The translations under genes and the position numbers were made by a program. 64,000 bases of DNA from TK10-74A sp965263065 (lineage in GTDB: Bacteria > Chloroflexota > Dehalococcoidia > Bin125), in contig CBDHGH010000003.1 in assembly GCA_965263065.1 (NCBI GenBank), positions 1,302,001-1,366,000 on the forward strand. Reading direction: 5' to 3'. The notes beneath the pieces were generated by a model that was not told the DNA's origin, ran no database searches, and saw only the letters and a list, made by a program, of their open reading frames with translations. Shown here piece after piece: positions 43,634-51,846 of the stretch (position 1 is the stretch's first letter; every line of letters starts with the position of its first letter).

Positions 43634-45793
43634 ATGACCACCGAGCAGGCGCCCGCAGCCCCCAACCAGCCAGCCCCAAACCGACCCGCCCCCAACCTGC
43701 CCGCCCCGCCGGCCGCGCACGCCTTGACGCACGAGGCAGCGGTCGCGCTCGACATCGGCGCCCTGCCCCCGAGCGAGCTGTACGCCAATCGCGAGATCTC
43801 CTGGCTCGACTTCAACGACCGCGTCTTCGCCGAGGCCATGGACCCGCGCAACCCGCTGCGCGAGCGCGTCCAGTTTCTCGCCATCGCGGCCAGCAACCTC
43901 GACGAGTTCTACGCCAAACGGCTGGGCTGGTTGCAGAGCCGGCTGCGCAGCGGCCACGACGAGCAGACCGTCGACGGCCTCAGCATCCGCGAGCAGCTGA
44001 ACATCGTGCGCGAGCGGGGCGCGACGATGCGCCGTCGCTACGCCGCCTGCTGGCGCGACCAGCTTGCGCCCGGCCTGGCCGGCGCCGGCGTCCCCGTGTC
44101 GTCCTACGCGGCCCTCTCGGCCGTGCAGCGGGCCCGCGTGCGCGAGTACTTCGTGCGCGACGTCTTCCCGGTGCTGACGCCGCTCGTCGTCGACCCCGCG
44201 CACCCCTTCCCCTTCATCTCCGGCGGCAGCCTCTCCATCGGCGCCAACGTCACGGACCCCGAGACCGGCGACGTGCGCTTCGCCCGCATCAAGGTGCCCG
44301 ACAACCGCCCCCGCTTCGTCGACGCGGGGGACGGCGTCTACGTCGCCATCGAGGAACTGATCGGCGCCCACCTGGACCTGCTCTTCCCCGGCGCCGGCTT
44401 CTCCGACTGGTGGCTGATGCATGTGCTGCGCAACGCCGACATCGACGCGCCCGACGAGGCCACCGACGACCTGCGCGAGGTCGTCGGCACGATGATCGAG
44501 CGGCGGCGCATGGCCGCCCCCGTCTGCGTGGAGTTGTCGGCCGACCCCAGCGGCGCGCGCGGCAACGTGCTGCGTCGCGAGCTGGGGCTCTCGGCCGCCG
44601 ACGTGCTCGTCCTGCCCTCCCCCCTGCGCCTGTCCGACATCACCGAGCTGGCCGCCGTCGCCACCGAGGCCCCCGCGTTCGCCGCCCCCACCCCGGCGAT
44701 CCCCAGCGCCTTCCGCGAGGCCGCCACCGGCGACGAACTCTTCGCGACGCTGCGCGCCGGCAGCGTGCTGGTCCACCACCCCTACGAGTCGTTCGACGCC
44801 AGCGTCGCCCGATTCATCCGCGCCGCGGCCGGCGACCCCCGCGTGCTCGCGCTCAAGCAGACGATGTACCGCACCTCACCCGACTCGCCCCTGCTTGAGG
44901 CCGCGATTCGCGCCGCCAGCCTGGGCAAGCAGGTCGCCGTCATCGTCGAACTGACCGCGCGCTTCGATGAAGCCAACAACATCGAATGGGCCCGCCGCCT
45001 GGAGGACGCCGGCGTGCACATCGCCTACGGCCGCCCGAATCGCAAGATCCACAGCAAGATGAGCCTCGTCGTCCGCGACGAGCCCGACGGCGTCCGCCTC
45101 TACGGACACATCGGCACCGGCAACTACAACTCCAAGACGGCGCGCGTCTACACCGACCTGGGCCTCTTCACCTCCGACCCCGCCGTCTGCAACGACCTGC
45201 TCGCGGTCTTCAACCAGCTCACCGGCTACGGCCGCTTTCCCACGACGCAGCAGCTCGTGCTCGCGCCATCGCGCTTGCGATCGGCGATCCAAGAGCGCAT
45301 CGAGCGCGAGATCGCCCACGCCCGGGCCGGGCGGCCGGGGCGCATCATCTTCAAGATGAACGCCCTGGAGGACACCGAGCTCACGCGCCTGCTCTACGCG
45401 GCCGGCCAGGCCGGCGTCCAGGTGGATCTGATCGTGCGCGGGATCTGCCGGCTCCGCCCCGGCGTGCCGGGCCTCAGCGAGAACATCCGCGTCGTCAGTG
45501 TGATCGGGCGCTTCCTCGAGCACTCCCGCGTCTACTACTTCGCCAACGACGGCGCGCCCGAGTACTTCATCGGGTCCGCCGACCTGATGAAGCGCAACCT
45601 CGACGAGCGCGTGGAGGCCACCGTGCCCATCCGCGACCCCCGCCAGCAGGCGCACCTGCGCCGCCTCTTCGACATCATGCTGGCCGACGAGCGTCAGGGC
45701 TGGCGGCTGGTCGATCGGACGTGGTCGCGGGCCGAGCAATCGGAGCAGATCGGCACCCACGCCACCCTGCTCCGCGAGGCGCCCTTCTCTTAG
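43634..45793 (+). CDS. ppk1: Polyphosphate kinase 1
   Basis: 719 residues, the normal Ppk1 size. The N domain opens with YANREISWLDFNDRVFAEA. The catalytic histidines are His473 (RKIHSKMSLVV) and His492 (YGHIGTGNYNSKTARVYTD), 19 residues apart, as in the E. coli enzyme. It makes polyphosphate from ATP reversibly at the membrane or in granules. ATG 43634 follows GGGAGA; an upstream ATG at 43592 would add a basic, unlikely extension. The stop TAG at 45791-45793 lies against the left copy of a 28-bp direct repeat. Confidence 0.96.
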   Translation: MTTEQAPAAPNQPAPNRPAPNLPAPPAAHALTHEAAVALDIGALPPSELYANREISWLDFNDRVFAEAMDPRNPLRERVQFLAIAASNLDEFYAKRLGWLQSRLRSGHDEQTVDGLSIREQLNIVRERGATMRRRYAACWRDQLAPGLAGAGVPVSSYAALSAVQRARVREYFVRDVFPVLTPLVVDPAHPFPFISGGSLSIGANVTDPETGDVRFARIKVPDNRPRFVDAGDGVYVAIEELIGAHLDLLFPGAGFSDWWLMHVLRNADIDAPDEATDDLREVVGTMIERRRMAAPVCVELSADPSGARGNVLRRELGLSAADVLVLPSPLRLSDITELAAVATEAPAFAAPTPAIPSAFREAATGDELFATLRAGSVLVHHPYESFDASVARFIRAAAGDPRVLALKQTMYRTSPDSPLLEAAIRAASLGKQVAVIVELTARFDEANNIEWARRLEDAGVHIAYGRPNRKIHSKMSLVVRDEPDGVRLYGHIGTGNYNSKTARVYTDLGLFTSDPAVCNDLLAVFNQLTGYGRFPTTQQLVLAPSRLRSAIQERIEREIAHARAGRPGRIIFKMNALEDTELTRLLYAAGQAGVQVDLIVRGICRLRPGVPGLSENIRVVSVIGRFLEHSRVYYFANDGAPEYFIGSADLMKRNLDERVEATVPIRDPRQQAHLRRLFDIMLADERQGWRLVDRTWSRAEQSEQIGTHATLLREAPFS

Positions 45794-45821
45794 CCGCCCC
45801 GCGCCAGCGCCGCCGCGACGG
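45794..45821. repeat. Left copy of perfect 28-bp direct repeat
   Basis: All 28 bases match 48107-48134, where they encode the end of the M28-like protein (VAAALARGG). Read on the minus strand the left copy also encodes VAAALARGG followed at once by TAA, so it looks like the original 3' end of the M28 gene, now stranded beside ppk1. Confidence 0.9.
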
Positions 45822-45868
45822 TCGCGGATATGTCACGGAGCTCCTTCGGACCAGTCCTCCTCGGTGAG

Positions 45869-48097
45869 TCAAGGTAAGGTCTGCGTGTCAATGCTCCGGC
45901 CATGCTGGGTGAAGTGCTCGATTACCTGCCGAAGCAGCGCGTCAGACCGCAGTCCGTTTCGCAGATACTCGAAGTTGCCCAGCAAGACGACGTGGTCCCG
46001 TGCCCGACTCAGCGCGACGTTGAGTAGGCGCGCCCCGTCTTCCTCCAATCGCCGTGCCCTAAGGAACCACCCAACGGGGACTCCTGTCGAGTCCGTCAGG
46101 TCGATGATCATCGTCCGCTTCTCGTTGCCCTGGAACCGATGCACGGTCGCAGCGATACCTCGGGCCCGCTGCTTCCCGAGCCGCTCGTCGAGCAGGCCTT
46201 GGATGAGCTGCGCCTGCGCTCTGTACGGCGAAACCACGCCGACGCTCTCGTTGATGCCATCTGGGGGCAGGTAGCCTTCGGCGGCCAAGTGGGTGACGAG
46301 GCTCCGCACCAACTGCGCATGCAGCAGGTTGTAGCGCGAACGACTGCCCGCGCGGAACGACGCCCCAGGGTTGGAGTCGGCGGTATCGATATACAACAGC
46401 GAGCTGGACCCACCGGGGAAGGGCAGCTCCCCGGCATATTCCGGTCGAGCGGTCACCAGCAGCCCGTCATAGAAGAGGTCGCTGACCACCGCGCATATTG
46501 GTGTGCGCATGCGGTACTGCTCGCGCAGCGACACCAATTCGGGTGGCGGCTCCCGACGCTTGACACGCTCGGGGATGCCGGCGATCTGAAACACATCGCG
46601 CTTCAGCCACCGTTCGGCGAGAGTGCTGTCGGACATGACGATCGGCGCCAGCTGCCGGAAGTCGCCCGCCACCGTCACCGAGTGGGTTGCGAGCCCGGCG
46701 GCGAAGTAGACCATTGGCGGCATGAGCATCGACGCCTCATCGACCACGACAACGTCGAACTGGCGGGGATCCCCGGCGCCCAAGTAGGTCTGATACACGG
46801 TGGTCGCGAGGATTCGGCAGTTCTCGAGTATCCGCCGTTCCAGCCTCGCGAGTTCCCGCTCGATCTCGCAGATGCGTTGGTTGATGTGTGTGATTCTCGA
46901 CAGGCGTGCCGCTTCCGCCCCTAGTACGGGCGTCTCAGCTTCGAGTTTCCTAATGCGTGCGCGGGCTGCGGACGCGATCTCGGCCGCCGCCCTGGCATCG
47001 CCTTCCGTGATCGCCGCCTCCCGGGCGAGCCGTTCCGGGTCGACCCGTGTCAGGAATCGCCTCATCGTCCCCATCGTCAGAGCCCGTTGCTCCTCCTCGC
47101 GGAACTCGCTCGCTCTCTGGCGCAGCCGTTTCGCCTCCATGTGGTTGTTAGTGGCCTTGTCTTTGGCCTTTCGTAGCGATTCCTTGTGACGCCTGAGGCC
47201 CTGCAAAGCCTGGGAATAGAGCTTGCGTGTGTCGCAGGAGGTGTGCTGCTGTTCCTCCTCTGACTTGAGAGGTTCCAGCGCCGCGAGCAGGTGTTCCTGT
47301 TCCTTCTGAAGTGCCTCCCCGAGACGCTTCACGATCTCCTCGACGATTACCTGCGCGCCGAACTTCCCCTTTAGTTCCTCCTTGACAACCGTGCCCTTCC
47401 GGAGCACGAGCCCCTCATCGAAGCCCGGCTCGCTGCTGAGGCGCTCGGCTACCTGTTCCAGCGCGGTGTCGACGGCGATGTTCGTGTTTGAGACGAGCAG
47501 GACCGACCGCCCTTCGCGATAGTGCGCCTCAACGATGTGAGCGAGCGTTTTCGTCTTGCCCGTGCCCGGCGGGCCCCAGACGAACGTTGTGTCGCTCCCA
47601 AGAGCACGGCATATCGCGGCGATCTGCTCTCCATTGAGAACCCCGTCCGCCAGCACTGAGTGATGGGGGTTGGCATCAGCGACTCGCGGCCGGGCCAGCC
47701 CCAGGGTCCTCTCCGCTGCATCGTGGCTGAAGTAGGTAGCGCCGCCGCGAACCTCTTCGAGCCGTTTCTTGAGTTCCTCGACGAGGAAGGAAGCGTCCCA
47801 AATCAGTCGCGCCTGGGGGATGGCTGGGCCTAGGTCCTTCTCCAACGCAACGATGAGGGCACCATCGCGAAAGGAGACGACGCTTCCCTGTACTTTCCTA
47901 CTAGCAACCTCGATGCGGATGAGTGTGTCGTCACGCACGCTGGGGGTGTCTGAAATGATGAACCGATAGAGCCACTTGCTGCCGGCCTGACCGACCTGCT
48001 CACCATTGCGAACATCGAGGCGGGATGCGCGGCCTTTCCTTCGGATCTCGGTGACCTCGAGATCGAGGGCCTGGATCATCTCATCGAGATGGGTCAC
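45869..48097 (-). CDS. Superfamily 1 helicase (Upf1/DNA2-like, AAA_11-AAA_12)
   Basis: 742 residues. The motifs in order are: Q/Walker A ICRALGSDTTFVWGPPGTGKTKT, Ia VLLVSNTNIAVDTAL, a long coiled-coil insertion (about residues 230-400, rich in Glu, Lys and Arg), II VVVDEASMLM, III VAGDFRQLAPI, IV LREQYRMRTP, V VVSPYRAQAQLI with TVHRFQGNEKRTMI, and VI LNVALSRARDHVVLLG. It is a complete SF1B-type helicase acting on DNA or RNA. The GTG start overlaps the M28 stop (GTGA), coupling it to that gene. Its less GC-rich codons and the flanking 28-bp repeats indicate recent acquisition. A defence role is possible but unproven. Confidence 0.88.
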   Translation of the reverse strand: MTHLDEMIQALDLEVTEIRRKGRASRLDVRNGEQVGQAGSKWLYRFIISDTPSVRDDTLIRIEVASRKVQGSVVSFRDGALIVALEKDLGPAIPQARLIWDASFLVEELKKRLEEVRGGATYFSHDAAERTLGLARPRVADANPHHSVLADGVLNGEQIAAICRALGSDTTFVWGPPGTGKTKTLAHIVEAHYREGRSVLLVSNTNIAVDTALEQVAERLSSEPGFDEGLVLRKGTVVKEELKGKFGAQVIVEEIVKRLGEALQKEQEHLLAALEPLKSEEEQQHTSCDTRKLYSQALQGLRRHKESLRKAKDKATNNHMEAKRLRQRASEFREEEQRALTMGTMRRFLTRVDPERLAREAAITEGDARAAAEIASAARARIRKLEAETPVLGAEAARLSRITHINQRICEIERELARLERRILENCRILATTVYQTYLGAGDPRQFDVVVVDEASMLMPPMVYFAAGLATHSVTVAGDFRQLAPIVMSDSTLAERWLKRDVFQIAGIPERVKRREPPPELVSLREQYRMRTPICAVVSDLFYDGLLVTARPEYAGELPFPGGSSSLLYIDTADSNPGASFRAGSRSRYNLLHAQLVRSLVTHLAAEGYLPPDGINESVGVVSPYRAQAQLIQGLLDERLGKQRARGIAATVHRFQGNEKRTMIIDLTDSTGVPVGWFLRARRLEEDGARLLNVALSRARDHVVLLGNFEYLRNGLRSDALLRQVIEHFTQHGRSIDTQTLP

Positions 48098-49260
48098 TGG
48101 CCTCTTCCGCCCCGCGCCAGCGCCGCCGCGACGGCGAGCACGGCCCGCGTCACCCGCTCCGTCTTGTCCAGGTCGATCGTGTGCGGCCAGCGGTCGTCGG
48201 GGTGGTGGAACCAGCGGTTGCCGCCGACCAGCGAGAAGTAGCGCCCGCCCGCGTCGTGGATGTTGCGCGCCTCACCGCCCGGCCGCCGCCCCACCGGGGC
48301 GACGGCTTCCGCCGCGACCCCCGCCCGCGTCAGCGCCGTCGTGCCCAGGCGCAGCAGCGCCTCGTCCGACGCCTGGCAGCGCACCGCGCCGTCGCGGGCG
48401 GCGAAGTTCGCCCCCAGATGGATCCATGCATGCGCACCGGCCCCGAGTCCCGGGTTCGCGCGCAGGTAGCGGTCCAGGCCCACGTGGCCCAACTCGTGCC
48501 CCGTGTTGGCCGCGAAGATCACATCCCGATCGGGACGCTCGGCCGCGAAGCGACGCAGGCACGCCAGCCACGCGGCGACGCCCCCCGCCCGCTCCGCCGT
48601 GCAGGTCCACCAGGCGCTGATCGGCGTCATGATCACGAGCGGCGCGAGCGCCGGCTGCGTCCCCCCGATGCGCGCCTGCACGTTGCCGGCGACGGTCTGC
48701 TCGATGCTCATATGCGCCGTCAGACGGGCGCTTGCGCCGCGGGCGGCGGCGGCGTCGAGCCAGGCCGCGTGTTCGCTGCCCACCTGCAGAACGGGCGGCC
48801 CGAACGGCGCGCCATAGGCATCCGCGTTGATCGGCGCCAGCCCCGGCTCGACGAGACGCCCCTCCGCGACGGCCACGATCGCCGCGTGACGGTCGCTCTT
48901 GCGCGCGCGCAGCAGCGCCTCCGTCGCCGCGCTGCCGCTGGACTCATACCGCGCGACCGCGATCCCGCCCGATCCGTCCGTGAGGCCGGTCAACGGTCCG
49001 GTCAGCCCCGCCGCGTCCGTGAGCCCGCCGTCGAACAGCGGCAGGCCGGGCGCCGTGCGGCCCGCCGGTCCCTCCACCGCGACGCTGCACTCGTGCGGCA
49101 CGCGCCGCGCAAAGGGGAACGCGTCGATGTGCGGTTCGACCCCCGCCGCGCCGAGGAGGCTCGCGAGCCACTCGGCGGTGGCGGCGTCGCCCTCCGTGCC
49201 CGTGCGGTGGTCGGGGATCGCGTCCCAGCCGCGGATGTCGGATGCGATCTGCTCGCGCAC
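48094..49260 (-). CDS. M28-like peptidase family protein, probably inactive
   Basis: 388 residues with the M28 aminopeptidase layout: IPDHRTGTEGDAATAEWLASLL start, FAANTGHELGHVGLD in the position of the catalytic Glu segment, and RWFHHPDDRWPHTIDL near the end. Where active members have the first metal-binding His-x-Asp and the following Asp, this one reads VIMTPISAWWTC, so the metal site looks degraded. The last residues RGQ come from inserted DNA; the natural end was probably ALARGG, as preserved in the left repeat copy at 45794-45821. The stop overlaps the helicase start. Confidence 0.8.
   Translation of the reverse strand: MREQIASDIRGWDAIPDHRTGTEGDAATAEWLASLLGAAGVEPHIDAFPFARRVPHECSVAVEGPAGRTAPGLPLFDGGLTDAAGLTGPLTGLTDGSGGIAVARYESSGSAATEALLRARKSDRHAAIVAVAEGRLVEPGLAPINADAYGAPFGPPVLQVGSEHAAWLDAAAARGASARLTAHMSIEQTVAGNVQARIGGTQPALAPLVIMTPISAWWTCTAERAGGVAAWLACLRRFAAERPDRDVIFAANTGHELGHVGLDRYLRANPGLGAGAHAWIHLGANFAARDGAVRCQASDEALLRLGTTALTRAGVAAEAVAPVGRRPGGEARNIHDAGGRYFSLVGGNRWFHHPDDRWPHTIDLDKTERVTRAVLAVAAALARGGRGQ
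48107..48134. repeat. Right copy of perfect 28-bp direct repeat
   Basis: Identical to 45794-45821 over 28 bases. It lies inside the 3' end of the M28-like gene, ten bases from the helicase start codon. Confidence 0.9.
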
Positions 49261-49269
49261 GGCCGGCTC

Positions 49270-49989
49270 CTAGTCATCGCGTCGGCGTCGAGGCCGGCCG
49301 ATCGTTCGCCGCGGGCGCATATCGACCGGCTGCGTGCGGCGCTCCGAGATGTAGCGTACGAGGTCGTAGATGCCCGCGACGTAGCCCGGCACCGCCGTCG
49401 CGACGCGGCCGACGGCCTGCCGGCTGTGCACGTCGCTCCCCGCCACGGGCGCCAGATCCAGCTGCACCGTGTGGGCGTGGTGGTAGCCGCCCACCGTGTC
49501 CGAGTGGTCGCCGTTCACGACCTCGACCCCGTCGAACCAGGTCCGCATCTCGTCCCAGCCGGGCTGGCGGCCGGGCCGGTATCGCATCGGGTGCGCCAGC
49601 ACGGCCACGCCCCCCTCCGCCGTCACGATGCGCCGCAACCGCTCGATCTCCAGCTGCTCCGGGTGATAGCGCGGCAGCCCGAAGACCAGCACGTGCCCCA
49701 CGTCGGTGCCCAGTTCCATCCCCGGCAGCACGGTGAACGCGTGGCGCTCGCTCAGCTCTCGGATCTCCGTCTCCGGCCAGAGCGCGTTGTGCTCGGTCAG
49801 GCAGAGCGCGTCGAGGCCGCGCGCCTTGGCCTGCGCGATCAAGTCCTGCACCGAGACGCCGCTGTCCCGCGATCGGTTCGAGCTGTGGGCGTGCAGCTCG
49901 ATCAGCGCCCCGCCCGGCGGGCGCACGCTCTCCGCGCTGGCGAGATCGGCCGGGTCGATCAGGTGCGAGGCCCGGCGCGGGCGCCTCAC
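49270..49989 (-). CDS. PHP domain metal-dependent phosphoesterase
   Basis: 239 residues. Metal-binding motifs are ELHAHSSN (HxH), CLTEHN, VLAHPMR and GSDVH, in the order expected for a PHP barrel. It hydrolyses a phosphoester such as histidinol phosphate or a nucleotide, or a related substrate. The C-terminus is strongly basic (RPRRTIGRPRRRRDD). The GTG at 49989 overlaps the etfA stop (GTGA), so it is made with the ETF subunits, though the functional link is not known. Confidence 0.88.
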   Translation of the reverse strand: MRRPRRASHLIDPADLASAESVRPPGGALIELHAHSSNRSRDSGVSVQDLIAQAKARGLDALCLTEHNALWPETEIRELSERHAFTVLPGMELGTDVGHVLVFGLPRYHPEQLEIERLRRIVTAEGGVAVLAHPMRYRPGRQPGWDEMRTWFDGVEVVNGDHSDTVGGYHHAHTVQLDLAPVAGSDVHSRQAVGRVATAVPGYVAGIYDLVRYISERRTQPVDMRPRRTIGRPRRRRDD

Positions 49990-50969
49990 GCGCCCCGCTC
50001 GCGCGCCAGGCGGACGAGCGCCGGCAGCACGTCGAGCGCGTCGTCGACGATGCCGTAGTCCGCGAAGGTGAAGATGGGCGCGTCGGCATCGGTGTTGATC
50101 GCCACGATGCAGCGCGCGTTCGAGCAGCCCGCCATGTGCTGGCTCGCCCCCGAGATGCCGACCGCGAAGTACAGGTCGGGCGTGACGACCTTGCCCGTCA
50201 GCCCCACCTGCTGCTCGAACGAGGCCCAGCCGTCGTCGACGATGGCCCGCGACGCGCCGGGCATCCCGCCCAGCCCGTCGGCCAGCTCGCGGATCAGGCC
50301 GTAGTTCTCGCCGTCCTGCAGTCCGCGCCCCCCGGCGACGACCACCGTGGCGTCCTCGAGCCGCGGCCCGGCGACGTCGGGGGCCGCCTCCAGCGTCGTC
50401 ACACGGCCGTCGGCCTCGGGGATCGCGAGGGCGATCGTCGGGGCGCTGCGTCCGGCCCGACGCTCGGGGACCTCCGCGACGGCCGGCGCCAGCCCGATCA
50501 CGCGCGGGCCGGGCGCGCGGAAGGCGTACGCCGCCCGGGCCGCCCCACCGAACACCGCGGCGATCGCGCTCACGTCGTCGCCCTCGCTGCGGACCTCGGT
50601 CGCGCCGATCACCGATGCGCCGTCCAGGCGGGCCGCCAGCCGCGGCGCGAGCTCCAGCAGGTCGGGCCCGCGCGGGATCAGCACGACGCGCGCCTCGGCG
50701 CGCCGCATGGCCTCCGCCGCGATCGTCACGCATCGCCCACCGTCGAACGCGGCCAGGTCGGGCGCCTCCGCGACCAGGATCAAGTCGGCGCCGCGCTCCG
50801 CGGCCTCGGCGGCGGCGGACGCCAGATCGGCCCCGATCAGCGCGCAGGCGACGTCGCAGCCCCGCGCCTGCGCGAGCGCCCGGGCCGCGCCCAGGGCTTC
50901 GCCGTCGGCGTCGCGCAGCGGCCCGCCGGCGTCGACTGCGGTCACTAGCACCAGCACATGCTCAGCCAC
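49986..50969 (-). CDS. etfA: Electron transfer flavoprotein alpha subunit
   Basis: 327 residues. The C-terminal FAD-binding signature is QQVGLTGKVVTPDLYFAVGI, followed by SGASQHMAG. The N-terminal domain pairs with EtfB. The GTG at 50969 lies inside the end of etfB (8-base overlap). ETF collects electrons from acyl-CoA dehydrogenases such as those at 18502 and 38468 and passes them to the membrane quinone pool. No ETF:quinone oxidoreductase is present in the window. Confidence 0.94.
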   Translation of the reverse strand: MAEHVLVLVTAVDAGGPLRDADGEALGAARALAQARGCDVACALIGADLASAAAEAAERGADLILVAEAPDLAAFDGGRCVTIAAEAMRRAEARVVLIPRGPDLLELAPRLAARLDGASVIGATEVRSEGDDVSAIAAVFGGAARAAYAFRAPGPRVIGLAPAVAEVPERRAGRSAPTIALAIPEADGRVTTLEAAPDVAGPRLEDATVVVAGGRGLQDGENYGLIRELADGLGGMPGASRAIVDDGWASFEQQVGLTGKVVTPDLYFAVGISGASQHMAGCSNARCIVAINTDADAPIFTFADYGIVDDALDVLPALVRLARERGA

Positions 50970-51816
50970 TCAGCAGCCCCCGATCCTCGAGCTGCCGCAT
51001 CAGCCGCGCCGCCTTCTCCGCCGCCGAGCCGCCCTCAATGATCACGCAGTGGCCCTGTACGTCGGGCACGATCAGCTGCGTCAGCTCGACCCCCACCGCG
51101 CCCGGCGCGTCGACGTAGTCCGACGCCTCGCGCCGCTCCGGGCGCTGTCGCCGCGCCTGCATCATCCGGCGGCTGCTGGGGTAGCGCGGCGTGCCGATCT
51201 CGTTCGAGATGCTGACGACGGCCGGCAGCGTCGCGCGCACGACCTCCTCGCCGCGCGGCGTCACGCGCACCACGCGCAGCGCGCCGTCCTCGACCTCCAC
51301 CCCCGCCGACATCGTCACCAGCGCGGCGTCGAGCCGCTCCGCCAGCGCCGCCGGGACGGTCCCCTGGTCGTAGTCCGACCCCTGACGGCCGCAGAGCACG
51401 AGGTCCACGTCGCCGAACTGCTCGATCAACCCGGCCAGTAGCCGGGCCGTCCGGAAGCCGTCGCCCAGCCCGGCCGCCGGGTCGACGATCTGCACGGAAT
51501 CGTCGGCCCCCATCGCGACGCAGCGCTTGAGGATCGCGCCCGCCTCCTCGTCCCCGACGGTCACGACGGTGATGCGGCACGCCACGCCGGCGTCGCGGAT
51601 GCGCAGCGCGGCCTCCACGGCCTGCTCGTCGTAGGCGTTGATGATCCGCGGCACCATCTGGCCGACGTCGAAGGCGCGGCCGCTGGCGTCCACCGTCAGG
51701 CGGCCCCAAAACGCGTAGCTGTTCACCCCGTCGGGGTCCAAGACCTGCTTCGCGCAGACGACGATGTGCACTGCGGCGTCTGGCACTGTGGCGTCGGGCA
51801 CTGCGGCGTCGGGCAT
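50962..51816 (-). CDS. etfB: Electron transfer flavoprotein beta subunit
   Basis: 284 residues. The canonical beginning HIVVCAKQVLDPDGV is preceded by three repeats of a PDA(A/T)V unit encoded by a 15-base tandem repeat. Each repeat contains a GTG, so the native start may be the ATG at 51816 or the GTG at 51771, where the conserved domain begins. AMP-site and ETF-beta segments VTVGDEEAGAILKRCVAMGADD and GRQGSDYDQGTVPAALAERL are present. It overlaps etfA by 8 bases. Confidence 0.93.
   Translation of the reverse strand: MPDAAVPDATVPDAAVHIVVCAKQVLDPDGVNSYAFWGRLTVDASGRAFDVGQMVPRIINAYDEQAVEAALRIRDAGVACRITVVTVGDEEAGAILKRCVAMGADDSVQIVDPAAGLGDGFRTARLLAGLIEQFGDVDLVLCGRQGSDYDQGTVPAALAERLDAALVTMSAGVEVEDGALRVVRVTPRGEEVVRATLPAVVSISNEIGTPRYPSSRRMMQARRQRPERREASDYVDAPGAVGVELTQLIVPDVQGHCVIIEGGSAAEKAARLMRQLEDRGLLSG
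51771..51815. repeat. 15-nt tandem repeat, 3 copies, at the 5' end of etfB
   Basis: On the plus strand the units are CTGCGGCGTCTGGCA, CTGTGGCGTCGGGCA and CTGCGGCGTCGGGCA (51771-51815). The unit length keeps the reading frame, so copy number alters only the N-terminus and the number of in-frame GTG codons. Confidence 0.88.
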
Positions 51817-51846
51817 CTCAGCGTCCTGGCGCCCTGCGGGGCGCGG

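Larger units (their letters stand above)
45822..48134 (-). mobile_element. Putative 2.3-kb insertion carrying a helicase gene
   Basis: The segment between and including the right repeat copy is 2,313 bases and holds only the helicase gene. Its base composition is visibly less GC-rich than either flank. Removing it restores a natural end for the M28 gene directly against the ppk1 stop. No integrase, transposase or terminal inverted repeat is seen, so the mechanism is unknown. Confidence 0.6.

Noticed and set aside
45794..48134. Prophage or integrative element with att sites
   Set aside because: There is no integrase, excisionase, structural gene or tRNA target; only the direct repeats resemble att sites.
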